Assembly (NCBI GenBank): GCA_903873295.1
Contig: CAIQNV010000156.1
Coordinates: forward strand, 19,671-83,670
Reading direction: 5' to 3'
Origin: an uncultured Elusimicrobia bacterium
GTDB taxonomy: Bacteria > Elusimicrobiota > Elusimicrobia > Elusimicrobiales > UBA9959
DNA length: 64,000 bases
Under the pieces are notes generated by a model, which saw nothing but the letters and a program-made list of their open reading frames with translations, was not told where the DNA came from and made no database searches. Both the position numbers and the translations under genes were made by a program. This document shows, piece after piece, positions 37,108-46,549 of this stretch. Within the stretch, counting starts at the first letter, position 1; the number at the start of each line of letters is the position of its first letter.

Positions 37108-38685
37108 ATGCCACTTGAACTGATCGTCAGCGGTTTGTTGGTTCCCGTTGAGAAAGACGGGGCCGAGGAATATTTGATAGCCGCCGCGCTGAAGCTCGGA
37201 GTTCCGGCGGCCGGGCTTGAGGCCGTCAGAGTACTTTCTAAAGCGCCGGTTTTCGGCGATAGCCGGCAGTTCTACTACGAGGTTTCGCTGGCCGTGCGCG
37301 TCCCCGCCGGCTACGCGAACGAAGATAAATTCCCGCCTTATGTTTTAAAACCTGCCGCGCCGCGCAAGCCAGCGCCGGCCGGCGGGCGGCCCGTGATAAT
37401 CGGCTTCGGTCCGGCCGGGATGTTCGCCGCGCTGGAACTGCTGGAATACGGGCTTAAGCCCCTGATCTTTGAAAGGGGCAAAAGGCTGGAGGAGCGCGAC
37501 GAGGACGTGCGGAGATTCTTCAGCGGGCGGACGCTGGAGCCCGAGTCCAATATCCAGTTCGGAGAGGGCGGCGCCGGCTCTTATTCCGACGGGAAACTGT
37601 TTTCCCGGCGCAATAATTCCGCCAGCGCGGGCAAGGTGCTGGACACTTTTATTAAATTCGGCGCGCCGCCTGAAATAGGATATGTCAGCAAGCCCCATCT
37701 GGGCACCGATGTTCTGCGCAGGATCGTAGCTGAGATCAGGAACTATATCCTCGGGCGCGGCGGAAAAATACATTACGGCTCAAAAATGACGGATCTCCTT
37801 ATCTCCGGCGGCAAAGCCGCAGGCGTGGAAATAAACGGTTCGGCGCAATACCTTTGTTCGGGCGTCTACCTGGCCGTCGGCAATTCGGCGCGGGACACTT
37901 TTGAGCTGCTGCATAAAAAAAGCGTTGCCCTTGAGTCCAAGCCCGTCTCAATGGGAGTGAGGGTCGAACACCCGGCGGGGACCATCAACCTTATCAGGTA
38001 CGGAGAGAAGTACAGGAACTTCCCCGGCCTGGGCGCCGCCGCTTATTCTTTTAATTACACGGACCGGAAGATCGGGCGCGGCGCGTACACTTTCTGCATG
38101 TGCCCCGGCGGCGAGGTCGTGAACGCGTCCTCCGGCGAAGGCCTGCTGGCGCTCAACGGCATGAGCTACGCGGCCAGGGCTTCGGCTTTTTCCAACTCGG
38201 CCATTACGGTCGCCTGCGGCGCGGCGGATTACGGCTCGGCGCACCCGCTGGCCGGGGTCGAGTTCCAAAAGGAGATAGAGCGGAAAGCTTTCATGGCGGG
38301 TGGGGGGAACTGGAAGGCTCCGGCGCAGAACCTCAGGGATTATTTAAGCGGGACTTTGTCCTCCTCGCTGAACGCTAACTCCTGCAGACTGGGGACGCAG
38401 AGTGCGGACCTCGGCGCTATTTTCCCGCCCTTCATAAACGAAACTCTCCGTGCCGCTTTCGGCCGCTGGGAGACGGAGTGCCCGCTGTTCGTCGGTGCAG
38501 ATGCTCTTCTGCTGGCTCCGGAAACCCGGACTTCCTCGCCCGTAAGGATAGTACGCGGAAATAATTTCGAATCTGTAAATATCCGGAACCTCTACCCGAT
38601 AGGCGAAGGCTCCGGTTACAGCGGAGGCATAACCAGCTCCGCCGCCGACGCCATCAGAGCCGTGGAAGCCGTCCAAAAAAATTAA
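37108..38685 (+). CDS. FAD-dependent oxidoreductase (NAD(FAD)-utilising dehydrogenase family)
   Basis: PVIIGFGPAGMFAALELLEYGLKPLIFERGKRLEER; NIQFGEGGAGSYSDGKL; GEGSGYSGGITSSAADAIRA. Confidence 0.87.
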   Translation: MPLELIVSGLLVPVEKDGAEEYLIAAALKLGVPAAGLEAVRVLSKAPVFGDSRQFYYEVSLAVRVPAGYANEDKFPPYVLKPAAPRKPAPAGGRPVIIGFGPAGMFAALELLEYGLKPLIFERGKRLEERDEDVRRFFSGRTLEPESNIQFGEGGAGSYSDGKLFSRRNNSASAGKVLDTFIKFGAPPEIGYVSKPHLGTDVLRRIVAEIRNYILGRGGKIHYGSKMTDLLISGGKAAGVEINGSAQYLCSGVYLAVGNSARDTFELLHKKSVALESKPVSMGVRVEHPAGTINLIRYGEKYRNFPGLGAAAYSFNYTDRKIGRGAYTFCMCPGGEVVNASSGEGLLALNGMSYAARASAFSNSAITVACGAADYGSAHPLAGVEFQKEIERKAFMAGGGNWKAPAQNLRDYLSGTLSSSLNANSCRLGTQSADLGAIFPPFINETLRAAFGRWETECPLFVGADALLLAPETRTSSPVRIVRGNNFESVNIRNLYPIGEGSGYSGGITSSAADAIRAVEAVQKN

Positions 38686-38695
38686 AAGGCGCCGG

Positions 38696-39994
38696 TCAGG
38701 CGTCCCAGTAGGCTTCCTGGAGGTTGTCTTCTTTTTCGGGCAGGGCGCGCGTCAGGCGCGGCGAATTCTGGGCTAAAACCTCGAAGCTCACGCGGTTGGC
38801 GTACTTTGAGATCTGGGACAAGGAGGAATAAGTCAGGGAATGGATCAGGTTTTTCGGCGAATTAGGAACTTTAGCCTGGTGATATTTCCTCGCTCCCAGA
38901 TCGTGCAGGAGCGCCGCGAGGGCGCCGTCGCCGGCGCCGTTGGTGTTTTTTATTATCATCGGGCCGCCCATGAACGGATTAATATGAGTGTAGATCTTCA
39001 GCGGCCTGGCGCAGTCGCTTTTTCTCATCGGGCGGCTGAACTCGTACATGTTGTACTCGATAATAGACTTGGTGTAAAGCTTGTAGGTGGTTTTTCGGGC
39101 GTACTGCTCGTCCACATAGCCAGCCAGGTAAAGCCCGTGCGCACCTACGGTCAGCAGGACAAGATCGGCGAGGTCTAAAACATTTTCCGCGGCCAAAAGG
39201 GGGTCGTTCAGCCCGGTAAGGGCCAGCGCTTCAAGATCGTTCATCGCCACGCAGGTGACGTATTTGTTTATAAACCCGCGGAAAAAATCTTTTTTAGCTT
39301 CGATCAAAGACGCCGTACCTAGCGTCATAACCACGGGGACCCTGGCCTTTAAGGCGGTTTCGCAGGCTTTTATAGTGGAGCTGAAGATCGGGTCCTTTTC
39401 ATCGCGCAGGATATATGCGGAAATAAGGAGGGCGGAGGCCTTTTCTATCACTTCGCCGGGAATAAATTCCGGGGTCAGATCGTTCATGCAGCCTTTGTTG
39501 ATGCCGAAAGTCCGCTCCCCGTCGGGGGTTACGAAACACATGGCCCTGCCCATCGTGTTTTCGGACGGCTGAAGATAAGAGAGGTCCACTTTCGCGCTGG
39601 TATTGCGGATGTATTTAAAAGCGTAATCGCCCACGGTTATATTCCGGGTGATAGCCCCGAGCGCGACCGAGCGTTCTTCGGACAGGATCGAGTAATTATG
39701 CAGGGTGTTCCCCACCGAGCCGCCGGCATATTCGCCCCGGATCTTCCCCTCCGTCTTCACTTCCCGGTAGATGGCCTCGGCGTCCTGGTCGTTCAGGATC
39801 TGCGATTCGCCTTTTTTCAGCCGGTGTTTAAGCAGAAATTCCTGCTCTACGCCGCATTCGATATCCACCAGCAGCTGGTCTATGCCGACCAGATAGAACG
39901 GTTCGGTCTGCAGAAAATGGGGGTCGGCGCTTTCCCGCCCCTTCTCGGTGACCGGGAAGTAATGTTTGTTCTTTCTTTTGCCGGGAAATTTCAT
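38696..39994 (-). CDS. PfkB-family sugar/nucleoside kinase, inosine-guanosine kinase-like
   Basis: YAGGSVGNTLHNYSILSEERSVALGAI; NPFMGGPMIIKNTNGAGDGALAALLHDL. Confidence 0.82.
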   Translation of the reverse strand: MKFPGKRKNKHYFPVTEKGRESADPHFLQTEPFYLVGIDQLLVDIECGVEQEFLLKHRLKKGESQILNDQDAEAIYREVKTEGKIRGEYAGGSVGNTLHNYSILSEERSVALGAITRNITVGDYAFKYIRNTSAKVDLSYLQPSENTMGRAMCFVTPDGERTFGINKGCMNDLTPEFIPGEVIEKASALLISAYILRDEKDPIFSSTIKACETALKARVPVVMTLGTASLIEAKKDFFRGFINKYVTCVAMNDLEALALTGLNDPLLAAENVLDLADLVLLTVGAHGLYLAGYVDEQYARKTTYKLYTKSIIEYNMYEFSRPMRKSDCARPLKIYTHINPFMGGPMIIKNTNGAGDGALAALLHDLGARKYHQAKVPNSPKNLIHSLTYSSLSQISKYANRVSFEVLAQNSPRLTRALPEKEDNLQEAYWDA

Positions 39995-40021
39995 CGTAGC
40001 CTTTAATGTTTTTGCCGCTTA

Positions 40022-40870
40022 ATGACTATTATAGAAAAATCGGGGCGGCGCCAGGCGTTTTACGGCAGGCAGGAGGCTCGGGCTAAAGGTTTGGCGGAAA
40101 CCGCGGATAATCAGAGTGAGCCCTGTTCTTCTGCGGGCTGCTCATTCAAGCGCGGGCGCGGCGGAGCGGCCGCGCGAAATATCGGGGGGGGGAAAATTAA
40201 ATTATTCTGCATTGTGTTCGGCGTTAGCGCGGCGGCCTTGCCCGCCGCTGCCGCGGGCGGCGGCCCTTGGCCGCCGGGATTCTCCATCGAAACGCCCGTT
40301 TCAGCTGTGCCGGAGCCCGGGGCGCCGGCTGAAGTCATTACACCTGCTGTATTTAAAAGTGAAGGCCCTAAGCTAGGCGCGCGGGCAGGCGGGGCGTGCA
40401 TGCCGCATGACGGGCTCAACTATTCCGCGGCCGAAGAGATGCTTATAAAGGAATTCGGCGTGGTGGGTATAGGCCTGAGTATCCCGGAAGCGGAGGACAT
40501 AGCGCAGACGCAAGAGAACGCCAACCGGCGCTACTTTGACCAGGCGGTCCTCCTTATGATGAATAGTTTTTTTGACGATTATGCGGATCCCGCAAGTCCG
40601 CTTTCTGCGATCCTCGCCGCCTTGGGCGCTTCAGCCGCAGAACCCTCTAAGCAGGATCTGACCGCGGCAAAGCGTAAACTTCTGCAGCTTATGAACATGC
40701 CGGGCTCAATGCTGCGGCTGGTGCGCGCGAGCGGCGCCGAGCAGCCCGCCCGGGGCGAGAGGGTGAAAAAGAACTGGATCGTCCAGCTCCGCCTGGATCA
40801 TTACGTCCGCTTCTACCGGGCCATAGGCGACCGCCTGGGAAAGACGCCCGTTTACAACTACGGCTCCTGA
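40022..40870 (+). CDS. Hypothetical secreted protein (start uncertain)
   Basis: Internal signal-like segment KIKLFCIVFGVSAAALPAAAAGG preceded by low-quality N-terminus. Confidence 0.5.
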   Translation: MTIIEKSGRRQAFYGRQEARAKGLAETADNQSEPCSSAGCSFKRGRGGAAARNIGGGKIKLFCIVFGVSAAALPAAAAGGGPWPPGFSIETPVSAVPEPGAPAEVITPAVFKSEGPKLGARAGGACMPHDGLNYSAAEEMLIKEFGVVGIGLSIPEAEDIAQTQENANRRYFDQAVLLMMNSFFDDYADPASPLSAILAALGASAAEPSKQDLTAAKRKLLQLMNMPGSMLRLVRASGAEQPARGERVKKNWIVQLRLDHYVRFYRAIGDRLGKTPVYNYGS

Positions 40871-41021
40871 CCGGAGCTGGTCTCCTGCCGCCGCCGGGAA
40901 TAACGATAACCGTTCTTAGGTTTCCTGCAAATCAAATATAGCGGCCGCCAGGAGGAGAAAGTGTCCTGCTTTTACCGGAACTCTCGCTGGCGAAGTATTG
41001 TTTGGGGAAATCATAAACACT

Positions 41022-41054
41022 GGTGTCCGGGTTCTAAAGCTATTCCCGGACACC
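41022..41054. terminator. Hairpin between convergent genes
   Basis: Perfect 10-bp IR GGTGTCCGGG / CCCGGACACC, 13-nt loop. Confidence 0.5.
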
Positions 41055-41089
41055 GGGGCGGGAAAGAACCGGACTCCCCTCTCGGGGGG

Positions 41090-41962
41090 TCAGAGGCCGG
41101 CTGGGGCTTCGGTCACGTATTTCAGCGGAGGGATGGCGCCTATGCGCAGGCTCTTAACAATGGCCGCGAATTGCGGGTAGTATTCCTTGTAATGCTCGTC
41201 GCTGCACATAAAACTTACGGTGCACGCAATGTTCCCTTTGGGGTTCGGCAGGAAAATGGTTTCTTCCGAATAGGTACGGTCCATGACCGTCCTGGAACCC
41301 TTGTACTGTTTCCCTTCGGCGCGCAGCGCGGTCTCCATGGGTTTCAGCGCTACGCCGCGCCTTGTAAGGATGTTCGCCAACGCCTCGATGATATTATCGT
41401 CGAACGTGGTTTTTATCCGCTGGGCCGTGACGGCGACAGCTACGGGGACGGGGTCCCCCGCGAGTTTGCCCACGTTAATGCCCAAAAAAGCGAAGGTCAT
41501 CTGGCCGGGGGCTCCGGCGAAATGGTCCTCGACGGTGAATTCGGCGGGATAGCTTAGCTCGAACTGGAGCTGGCGGTTGCGGTACACTACCGTGCCTTTC
41601 TGCTCGTGCCGCACGAACGGGACCTGGCTGTTAAGGCTGTTTATGTCCATAAGGCGCGTCATGCTGAGGCTGATGGCGTACTGCAGGGTCTGGAGTTTTT
41701 TTGTGTCGGGCGGGAGGTCCAGGATCTCCGTGCCCATGAAGATAGCGTCGCTCTTCTGGCCGCCGCCCAGCAGCGTGCCGAATTTGTTGTAGTAATAATC
41801 CACGTTCTCCACAGAGGCGTGCGGGCGCCCGCTCAGCGGGGCGGTGGCGGCGTCGGTCAGGATGGCGCCTTCCTGGTCGACCATATACCGGTTGCCCTGG
41901 GAATCCGTAACCTGTTTCATGTTAGCGGCCGCAAAAGCCGGGCCTGCCCCGCACAGGCACAA
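41090..41962 (-). CDS. Hypothetical exported protein (N-terminus uncertain)
   Basis: LCLCGAGPAFAAAN signal-peptide remnant; QFELSYPAEFTVEDHFAGAPGQMTFAFLGINV. Confidence 0.55.
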   Translation of the reverse strand: MCLCGAGPAFAAANMKQVTDSQGNRYMVDQEGAILTDAATAPLSGRPHASVENVDYYYNKFGTLLGGGQKSDAIFMGTEILDLPPDTKKLQTLQYAISLSMTRLMDINSLNSQVPFVRHEQKGTVVYRNRQLQFELSYPAEFTVEDHFAGAPGQMTFAFLGINVGKLAGDPVPVAVAVTAQRIKTTFDDNIIEALANILTRRGVALKPMETALRAEGKQYKGSRTVMDRTYSEETIFLPNPKGNIACTVSFMCSDEHYKEYYPQFAAIVKSLRIGAIPPLKYVTEAPAGL

Positions 41963-42159
41963 CGCTAGAAAAAAATATTAACGTATAGGTTCTCCCTATC
42001 CCTGGCTATCCGGCAGCTCACCCCTGTATTATACGGAATTACTTCCCGCGCAGGCTATTTGCGTGCAAGTAGCACAGTAAGGGTTGTTTTCCTTTGCCGC
42101 TTTTACCATTGCAAAGCAGTATATTCGCACTTTCACGCTATACCGTATGTGGTGAGCGG

Positions 42160-42426
42160 TTATTCGTAATGGGTCCACATCCGTAATATCTTTACGATGT
42201 GCTCGGCTTTGTATATCTGGTAGACGAGGCGGTGTTTGATGTTAATGCGCCGAGAGTAAGCGCCGGCGAGGTCTCCCACGAGTCTTTCGTAAGGGGGGGG
42301 ATTCTGGAATGGGTTAGCGCATAAAACCTCGAATAAAGCGTCTACGCGGCCGCGAAGCCCGGAGGCTTGGATCTTCTTGGCGTCTTTGCAAGCGTCCCGA
42401 GTAAAAACAAGTTCCCAATTCACCAT
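42160..42426 (-). CDS. Txe/YoeB family toxin
   Basis: VNWELVFTRDACKDAKKIQ...PPPYERLVGDLAGAYSRRINIKHRLVYQI. Confidence 0.9.
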   Translation of the reverse strand: MVNWELVFTRDACKDAKKIQASGLRGRVDALFEVLCANPFQNPPPYERLVGDLAGAYSRRINIKHRLVYQIYKAEHIVKILRMWTHYE

Positions 42427-42662
42427 GGCAGCTTCTTTGAGCATTTGGCAACAGGGGTCTTCATGTTTTTAACAAGGGACTCGCGCATGCCAGGGACGGA
42501 CAGAAGATAAAGTGTCTCCTGGATGGCTTCCCAATCTTCGGAAGAAACAAGGACCGCGGAGGCGCGGCGCCCTTTTATCTGCACCGGCCTGTGCGAAATG
42601 ACAGCAGCATCGACAAGGTTGAAGAGCTGCGCGCGGGCCTGACTGGTTGTTATAGTAGTCAT
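42420..42662 (-). CDS. YefM/Phd family antitoxin
   Basis: TITTSQARAQLFNLVDAAVISHRPVQIKGRRASAVLVSSEDWEAIQETLYLLS; overlaps toxin start. Confidence 0.9.
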   Translation of the reverse strand: MTTITTSQARAQLFNLVDAAVISHRPVQIKGRRASAVLVSSEDWEAIQETLYLLSVPGMRESLVKNMKTPVAKCSKKLPW

Positions 42663-42671
42663 ATTACTATT

Positions 42672-42687
42672 GTACCATATATAGTAC
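42672..42687 (-). promoter_or_regulatory. Near-palindromic operator overlapping the toxin-antitoxin promoter
   Basis: GTACCATATATAGTAC (one mismatched pair), overlapping minus-strand -10 TACAAT (42669-42674). Confidence 0.65.
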
Positions 42688-43039
42688 CACTTGGCAAGGG
42701 CCTGCCCCAAGGTCGCCACTACATCGCCCGTTTCCAGCGAGCGGGGACAACTTTATCAGTGAGAGTAAAATTCATTGAAGCCTGTTTTGAGGTGAAAATC
42801 GTTAAAATCCTGGGGGTGGGCGCGGAAGTCGGGCTAACTATCCCCAGCTTGTCTAATTGGCTATTGCCCTGAAGCCAAAAGAGCTGGGCAGGCCGCCGAC
42901 GGAACGCGAAAAGGCTGCCCGTCGACAGGGCCCCGAACCGGCAGCCGCCGGCATTGCAATGTCCGCCATAAACAGGTCTTTTGGCCCTTGTGTTTCGCTT
43001 ATGTGCCGGTAATACTATATATAGCGGAGAGGCGGAATC

Positions 43040-43852
43040 ATGAAACTTATGAGGATAAAGATTTTTGGCGCGGTCTTGGCGGCGCTTTGCTCTGCCCCGT
43101 TCCGCGCTGCCATCGCCGGCGGACTCTCTTCCGACCTGAATGCTCCGGGGGCAGTAAAAGCGCTGTTCATTGATTTTGATACATCAACTGCCTTGCCGAC
43201 GCCTGTGGCTGAAGCCGTGACTAAGGGGCCTGGCGCAGCTTACGCCGGCGGGGACTGCGCTCCGGTCAAAAACATCGGCTGTTATTTTAACGGCGCTCCG
43301 GCCGGGGAAAAGGCTCCCCTGCTGATCTATTACCGCGGGTGGCTGTCCGACACCAACTATCCCGGCGGCGGACTGAACGGCGGGCATATCTCCGGCGAAG
43401 CCAATATCCTGCGCTCCGCGCGGGCCGCGCTGGACTTTTACGGACTGAAGCGGCTGGCACAGGAGAAGGGGTTGGTCGTTCTTGTGACCGGTTCCAGCGA
43501 TATCAATGTCACGCGGCAGCATATCGCGGACCTGCAGCGCGAGCTCGGTTATGTTTTCCCGGCGGTGCATGTCGCGGCACACAGCGGCGGTTACATCGGT
43601 CTTAGCGCTTCCATAGATTCTCTGGACAGGGTAGACGGCATCATCCTGTTGGACCCGTTCTATTCCGATTTTTCCGCCAAGCTCCGTCCATGGATACAGA
43701 GCGGCGCAGCCTGCGGCGGTTTCTACACGCCCCATAACAATAAACGCTACGAAGACTATTTTTTCACCCTGGGCTGCGCGGTCGAATCGCGCGCGGCCGC
43801 CTCCGACCATGAGTTCTATGTTCCGAAGTCCCTGAACAAGAATCTTCCCTAG
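43040..43852 (+). CDS. Secreted alpha/beta-hydrolase-like protein
   Basis: Signal peptide; PLLIYYRGWLSDTNYPGG; VHVAAHSGGYIGLSASIDSLDRVDGIILLDPFY nucleophile-elbow-like. Confidence 0.6.
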   Translation: MKLMRIKIFGAVLAALCSAPFRAAIAGGLSSDLNAPGAVKALFIDFDTSTALPTPVAEAVTKGPGAAYAGGDCAPVKNIGCYFNGAPAGEKAPLLIYYRGWLSDTNYPGGGLNGGHISGEANILRSARAALDFYGLKRLAQEKGLVVLVTGSSDINVTRQHIADLQRELGYVFPAVHVAAHSGGYIGLSASIDSLDRVDGIILLDPFYSDFSAKLRPWIQSGAACGGFYTPHNNKRYEDYFFTLGCAVESRAAASDHEFYVPKSLNKNLP

Positions 43853-44089
43853 CTGATAATTTCAGTTGAAGTTTCCCGCCGGCAGGCCCAGGCGGGTTAG
43901 CGGGCGCTCCAGTGCCTGGGGGCGGGAGGCGCGGATCGGGCGGGGTTTTCTGCCAGTGCACGAATTATAAACCGCTATAATACAGTAAGATGAACCGTCT
44001 TTTGAATTTCCCGCGCACCTGGAACAGCTAAGGACAGAATACCGGAAATAAGAACGGAAAAGATCTAATAAGCAGCCGGCATAATTTTG

Positions 44090-44722
44090 ATGAACACGGA
44101 GCCACATTTTATCTTCGGCGCGCTATCCGTAGCAATGATGGTCTGTTCCCGCGCCGGCTATTTTACCGCGATCTTCCGTGGGAAAACCCGGCCGCACGTG
44201 TTCTCCTGGCTTATCTGGGGCACGATTTCCGGCATCGGCTTCGCGGCGCAGGCGGCGGAAGGCGCGGGCCCCGGCTCCTGGGCGCGCGGGTTCGGCTCCG
44301 CCACCTGTTTCCTCCTGGCGCTCCTCAGCTGTTTTAAAGGTGAAAAAAAGATAACGCGCGCCGACTGGATAACCCTGTCAGTCGCGCTGTCGGCGATACC
44401 TCTCTGGATCTTGACCAAAACTCCGTTCTGGTCGGTGCTGATAGTCTGTGTTATAGACACTATCGGTTACCTGCCTACCGTGCGCAAGTCGTGGCTGAAG
44501 CCCCGGGAGGAACTGGCCGTCAGCTATCTCTTCTCCTGCCTCGGGGCGGCGTTCTCTCTGCTGGCTATCGAAGTCTACACCCCGTCCACCTGGCTTTACC
44601 CGCTGGTGCTGACCTTCTCCAACGGCTCGATGTGGCTGTTCCTGCTCTCGCGCCGCCGCGCCGCCCTTGCCGGGCAGGCGCTTGATGGGCGGTTTAAATC
44701 AAACAAGGGAGGCTTATCATGA
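44090..44722 (+). CDS. Multi-TM membrane protein of unknown function
   Basis: Repeated hydrophobic helices; SRAGYFTAIFRGKTRPHVFSWLIWG. Confidence 0.65.
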   Translation: MNTEPHFIFGALSVAMMVCSRAGYFTAIFRGKTRPHVFSWLIWGTISGIGFAAQAAEGAGPGSWARGFGSATCFLLALLSCFKGEKKITRADWITLSVALSAIPLWILTKTPFWSVLIVCVIDTIGYLPTVRKSWLKPREELAVSYLFSCLGAAFSLLAIEVYTPSTWLYPLVLTFSNGSMWLFLLSRRRAALAGQALDGRFKSNKGGLS

Positions 44723-45297
44723 ACGTAAAAGAAGCTATCGATACAAGGCGCGCTTACCGGGCCCTCGGACCCGTGGAAATAACGGACGGAATGATAAAGG
44801 AGCTGGCCGCCGCCGCGCAGCTTACGGCTTCGTGCTTTAACAACCAGCCGTGGAAATTTATTTTTGTCAGATCGAAGGATTCCCTGGCGAAGGTGAAAGA
44901 ATGCCTGAACAAAGGCAATGACTGGGCAAAGAACGCCTCCGTCATCATAGCAGCCTTCGCAAAAAAAGAAAACGACTGCGTCATAAAAGAAAGGGAATAT
45001 TATCTCTTCGACCTGGGCATGGGGGTTTCCGCCCTGCTGCTGCGCGCGACCGAACTGGGGCTGGTGGCCCATCCCATAGCGGGGTTTGAGAATGAAAAAG
45101 TCCGGCTCGCGCTCGGTATCCCGGAAGGAAATATGGTGCTCACCCTGATAATCGTCGGGAAAAAAAGCCCCGACATGAGCTCGCTCACGCCCCAGCAGGC
45201 CGGGATGGAGGCGGGCCGGCCGCCGCGGCTGCCGCTGGAAAATATTTTCAGCGTGGACGCTTACGATGAGAAACTGGCCGTCAAACCCGCCCGCTGA
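44719..45297 (+). CDS. Nitroreductase family protein
   Basis: AIDTRRAYRALGPVEIT; AAQLTASCFNNQPWKFIFV; LGMGVSALLLRATELGLVAHPIAGF. Confidence 0.87.
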   Translation: MNVKEAIDTRRAYRALGPVEITDGMIKELAAAAQLTASCFNNQPWKFIFVRSKDSLAKVKECLNKGNDWAKNASVIIAAFAKKENDCVIKEREYYLFDLGMGVSALLLRATELGLVAHPIAGFENEKVRLALGIPEGNMVLTLIIVGKKSPDMSSLTPQQAGMEAGRPPRLPLENIFSVDAYDEKLAVKPAR

Positions 45298-45298
45298 T

Positions 45299-45318
45299 TT
45301 TTTGTATCATTTGCGGTA
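45299..45318 (+). promoter_or_regulatory. Recurrent promoter-like motif, diverged copy
   Basis: TTTTTGTATCATTTGCGGTA just upstream of CDS 45341. Confidence 0.45.
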
Positions 45319-45340
45319 GGACGGAACAAGGAGATCTGAT

Positions 45341-45691
45341 ATGGGAAATGAAGAAATAGTTTTGAAGTCCGGTTTGAAGTATATAGACGTGGAAGTGGGG
45401 GAGGGCCCCGCCGCCGTCAGCGGCAAAGAAGTTACCGTGCACTATACCGGCACTTTCCCCGACGGAAAGAAATTCGACAGCTCGGTGGACCGCAGCGAGC
45501 CTTTCGCTTTCAAGCTGGGCGCGGGCCATGTTATAAAGGGCTGGGACGAGGGCGTCGCCGGCATGCGGATAGGCGGCAAGCGCAAACTTTTCATCCCGCC
45601 CGCTTTGGGCTACGGCAAAAAGGGCGCCGGGAGCGTTATACCCCCGAACGCCGACCTGTGCTTCGAAGTGGAGCTGCTCGGCGTGGAGTGA
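45341..45691 (+). CDS. FKBP-type peptidyl-prolyl cis-trans isomerase
   Basis: [62 protein letters not shown]. Confidence 0.95.
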   Translation: MGNEEIVLKSGLKYIDVEVGEGPAAVSGKEVTVHYTGTFPDGKKFDSSVDRSEPFAFKLGAGHVIKGWDEGVAGMRIGGKRKLFIPPALGYGKKGAGSVIPPNADLCFEVELLGVE

Positions 45692-45708
45692 GCGCTGTCT
45701 GTCCGAAT

Positions 45709-45738
45709 AAAAAACCCCGGGCGGCTCCGGGGTTTTTT
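45709..45738 (+). terminator. Rho-independent terminator
   Basis: AACCCCGG-gcggct-CCGGGGTT + T-run. Confidence 0.85.
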
Positions 45739-45847
45739 CTGGCCGGCCTGGCTTCAGGCTTTCCCGGGGGATGTCATCTTAAAGAGGCCATTCCCGCCGC
45801 GGCAAACGCTGAAAAACGAGCCGACGCCTTATAAATTAGAGTAAAAT

Positions 45848-46489
45848 ATGTGGATGCTTACAGAATTAACTCCTATAGAAGCCCGGGTGCTGGGGTCGCT
45901 GGTGGAGAAGTCGCTCACCACGCGCGAACAGTATCCTCTTACCTTCAACGCCATACTCAACGCCTGCAACCAAAAAACCAGCCGCGAGCCCGTGATGGAC
46001 CTGGACACGGACGCCCTGGGCAGGGCCGTGCAGACCCTTATAGAAAAAAGCCTGGTGGAGCGTTTGCAGGCCCCCGGCGGCCGCGTTCCTAAATTCCGGC
46101 ATAACATAGACAGGCTGCTGAACAGCGCGGACGCCAAACTTATAGGCGTCATTACCGTGCTGCTGCTGCGCGGACCGCAGACCCCCGGCGAGATAAAAGT
46201 CCGCACCGACCGCCTTTGCGAATTCACCGGCACCGCCGAGGTGGAGGGCCTGTTGCAGGAGCTCTGCGCCAGGGCCGAGGACCCCATCGTGGCCCGGCTG
46301 CCCCGCCAGGCCGGCCAGAAAGAAACCCGCTATCAACACCTTTTTTCCGGAGCGGCTCCGGCCGCGGAGGCCGAAACCTACGCCGCGGTTCCGGATTCTT
46401 CGGAAAGCCTGGCGCGGCTGGAGAAGCGGGTGGAAGCCCTGGAGGCTTTCGTCAGGGCGTACGAAGAACGGCTCGCCAAGCCGGAGTAG
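45848..46489 (+). CDS. YceH family protein (DUF480)
   Basis: LTPIEARVLGSLVEKSLTTREQYPLTFNAILNACNQKTSREPVMDLD. Confidence 0.93.
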   Translation: MWMLTELTPIEARVLGSLVEKSLTTREQYPLTFNAILNACNQKTSREPVMDLDTDALGRAVQTLIEKSLVERLQAPGGRVPKFRHNIDRLLNSADAKLIGVITVLLLRGPQTPGEIKVRTDRLCEFTGTAEVEGLLQELCARAEDPIVARLPRQAGQKETRYQHLFSGAAPAAEAETYAAVPDSSESLARLEKRVEALEAFVRAYEERLAKPE

Positions 46490-46549
46490 GAGTTGCGGGG
46501 TTTCGGGCTGCCGTATCAGGTTGTGTGTTTGATAAAGAAACTTTCCAAA

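Noticed and set aside
42720-42960. Possible transposase remnant downstream of the TA module
   Set aside because: No recognisable transposase motif or terminal repeats by eye; left as unassigned intergenic sequence.
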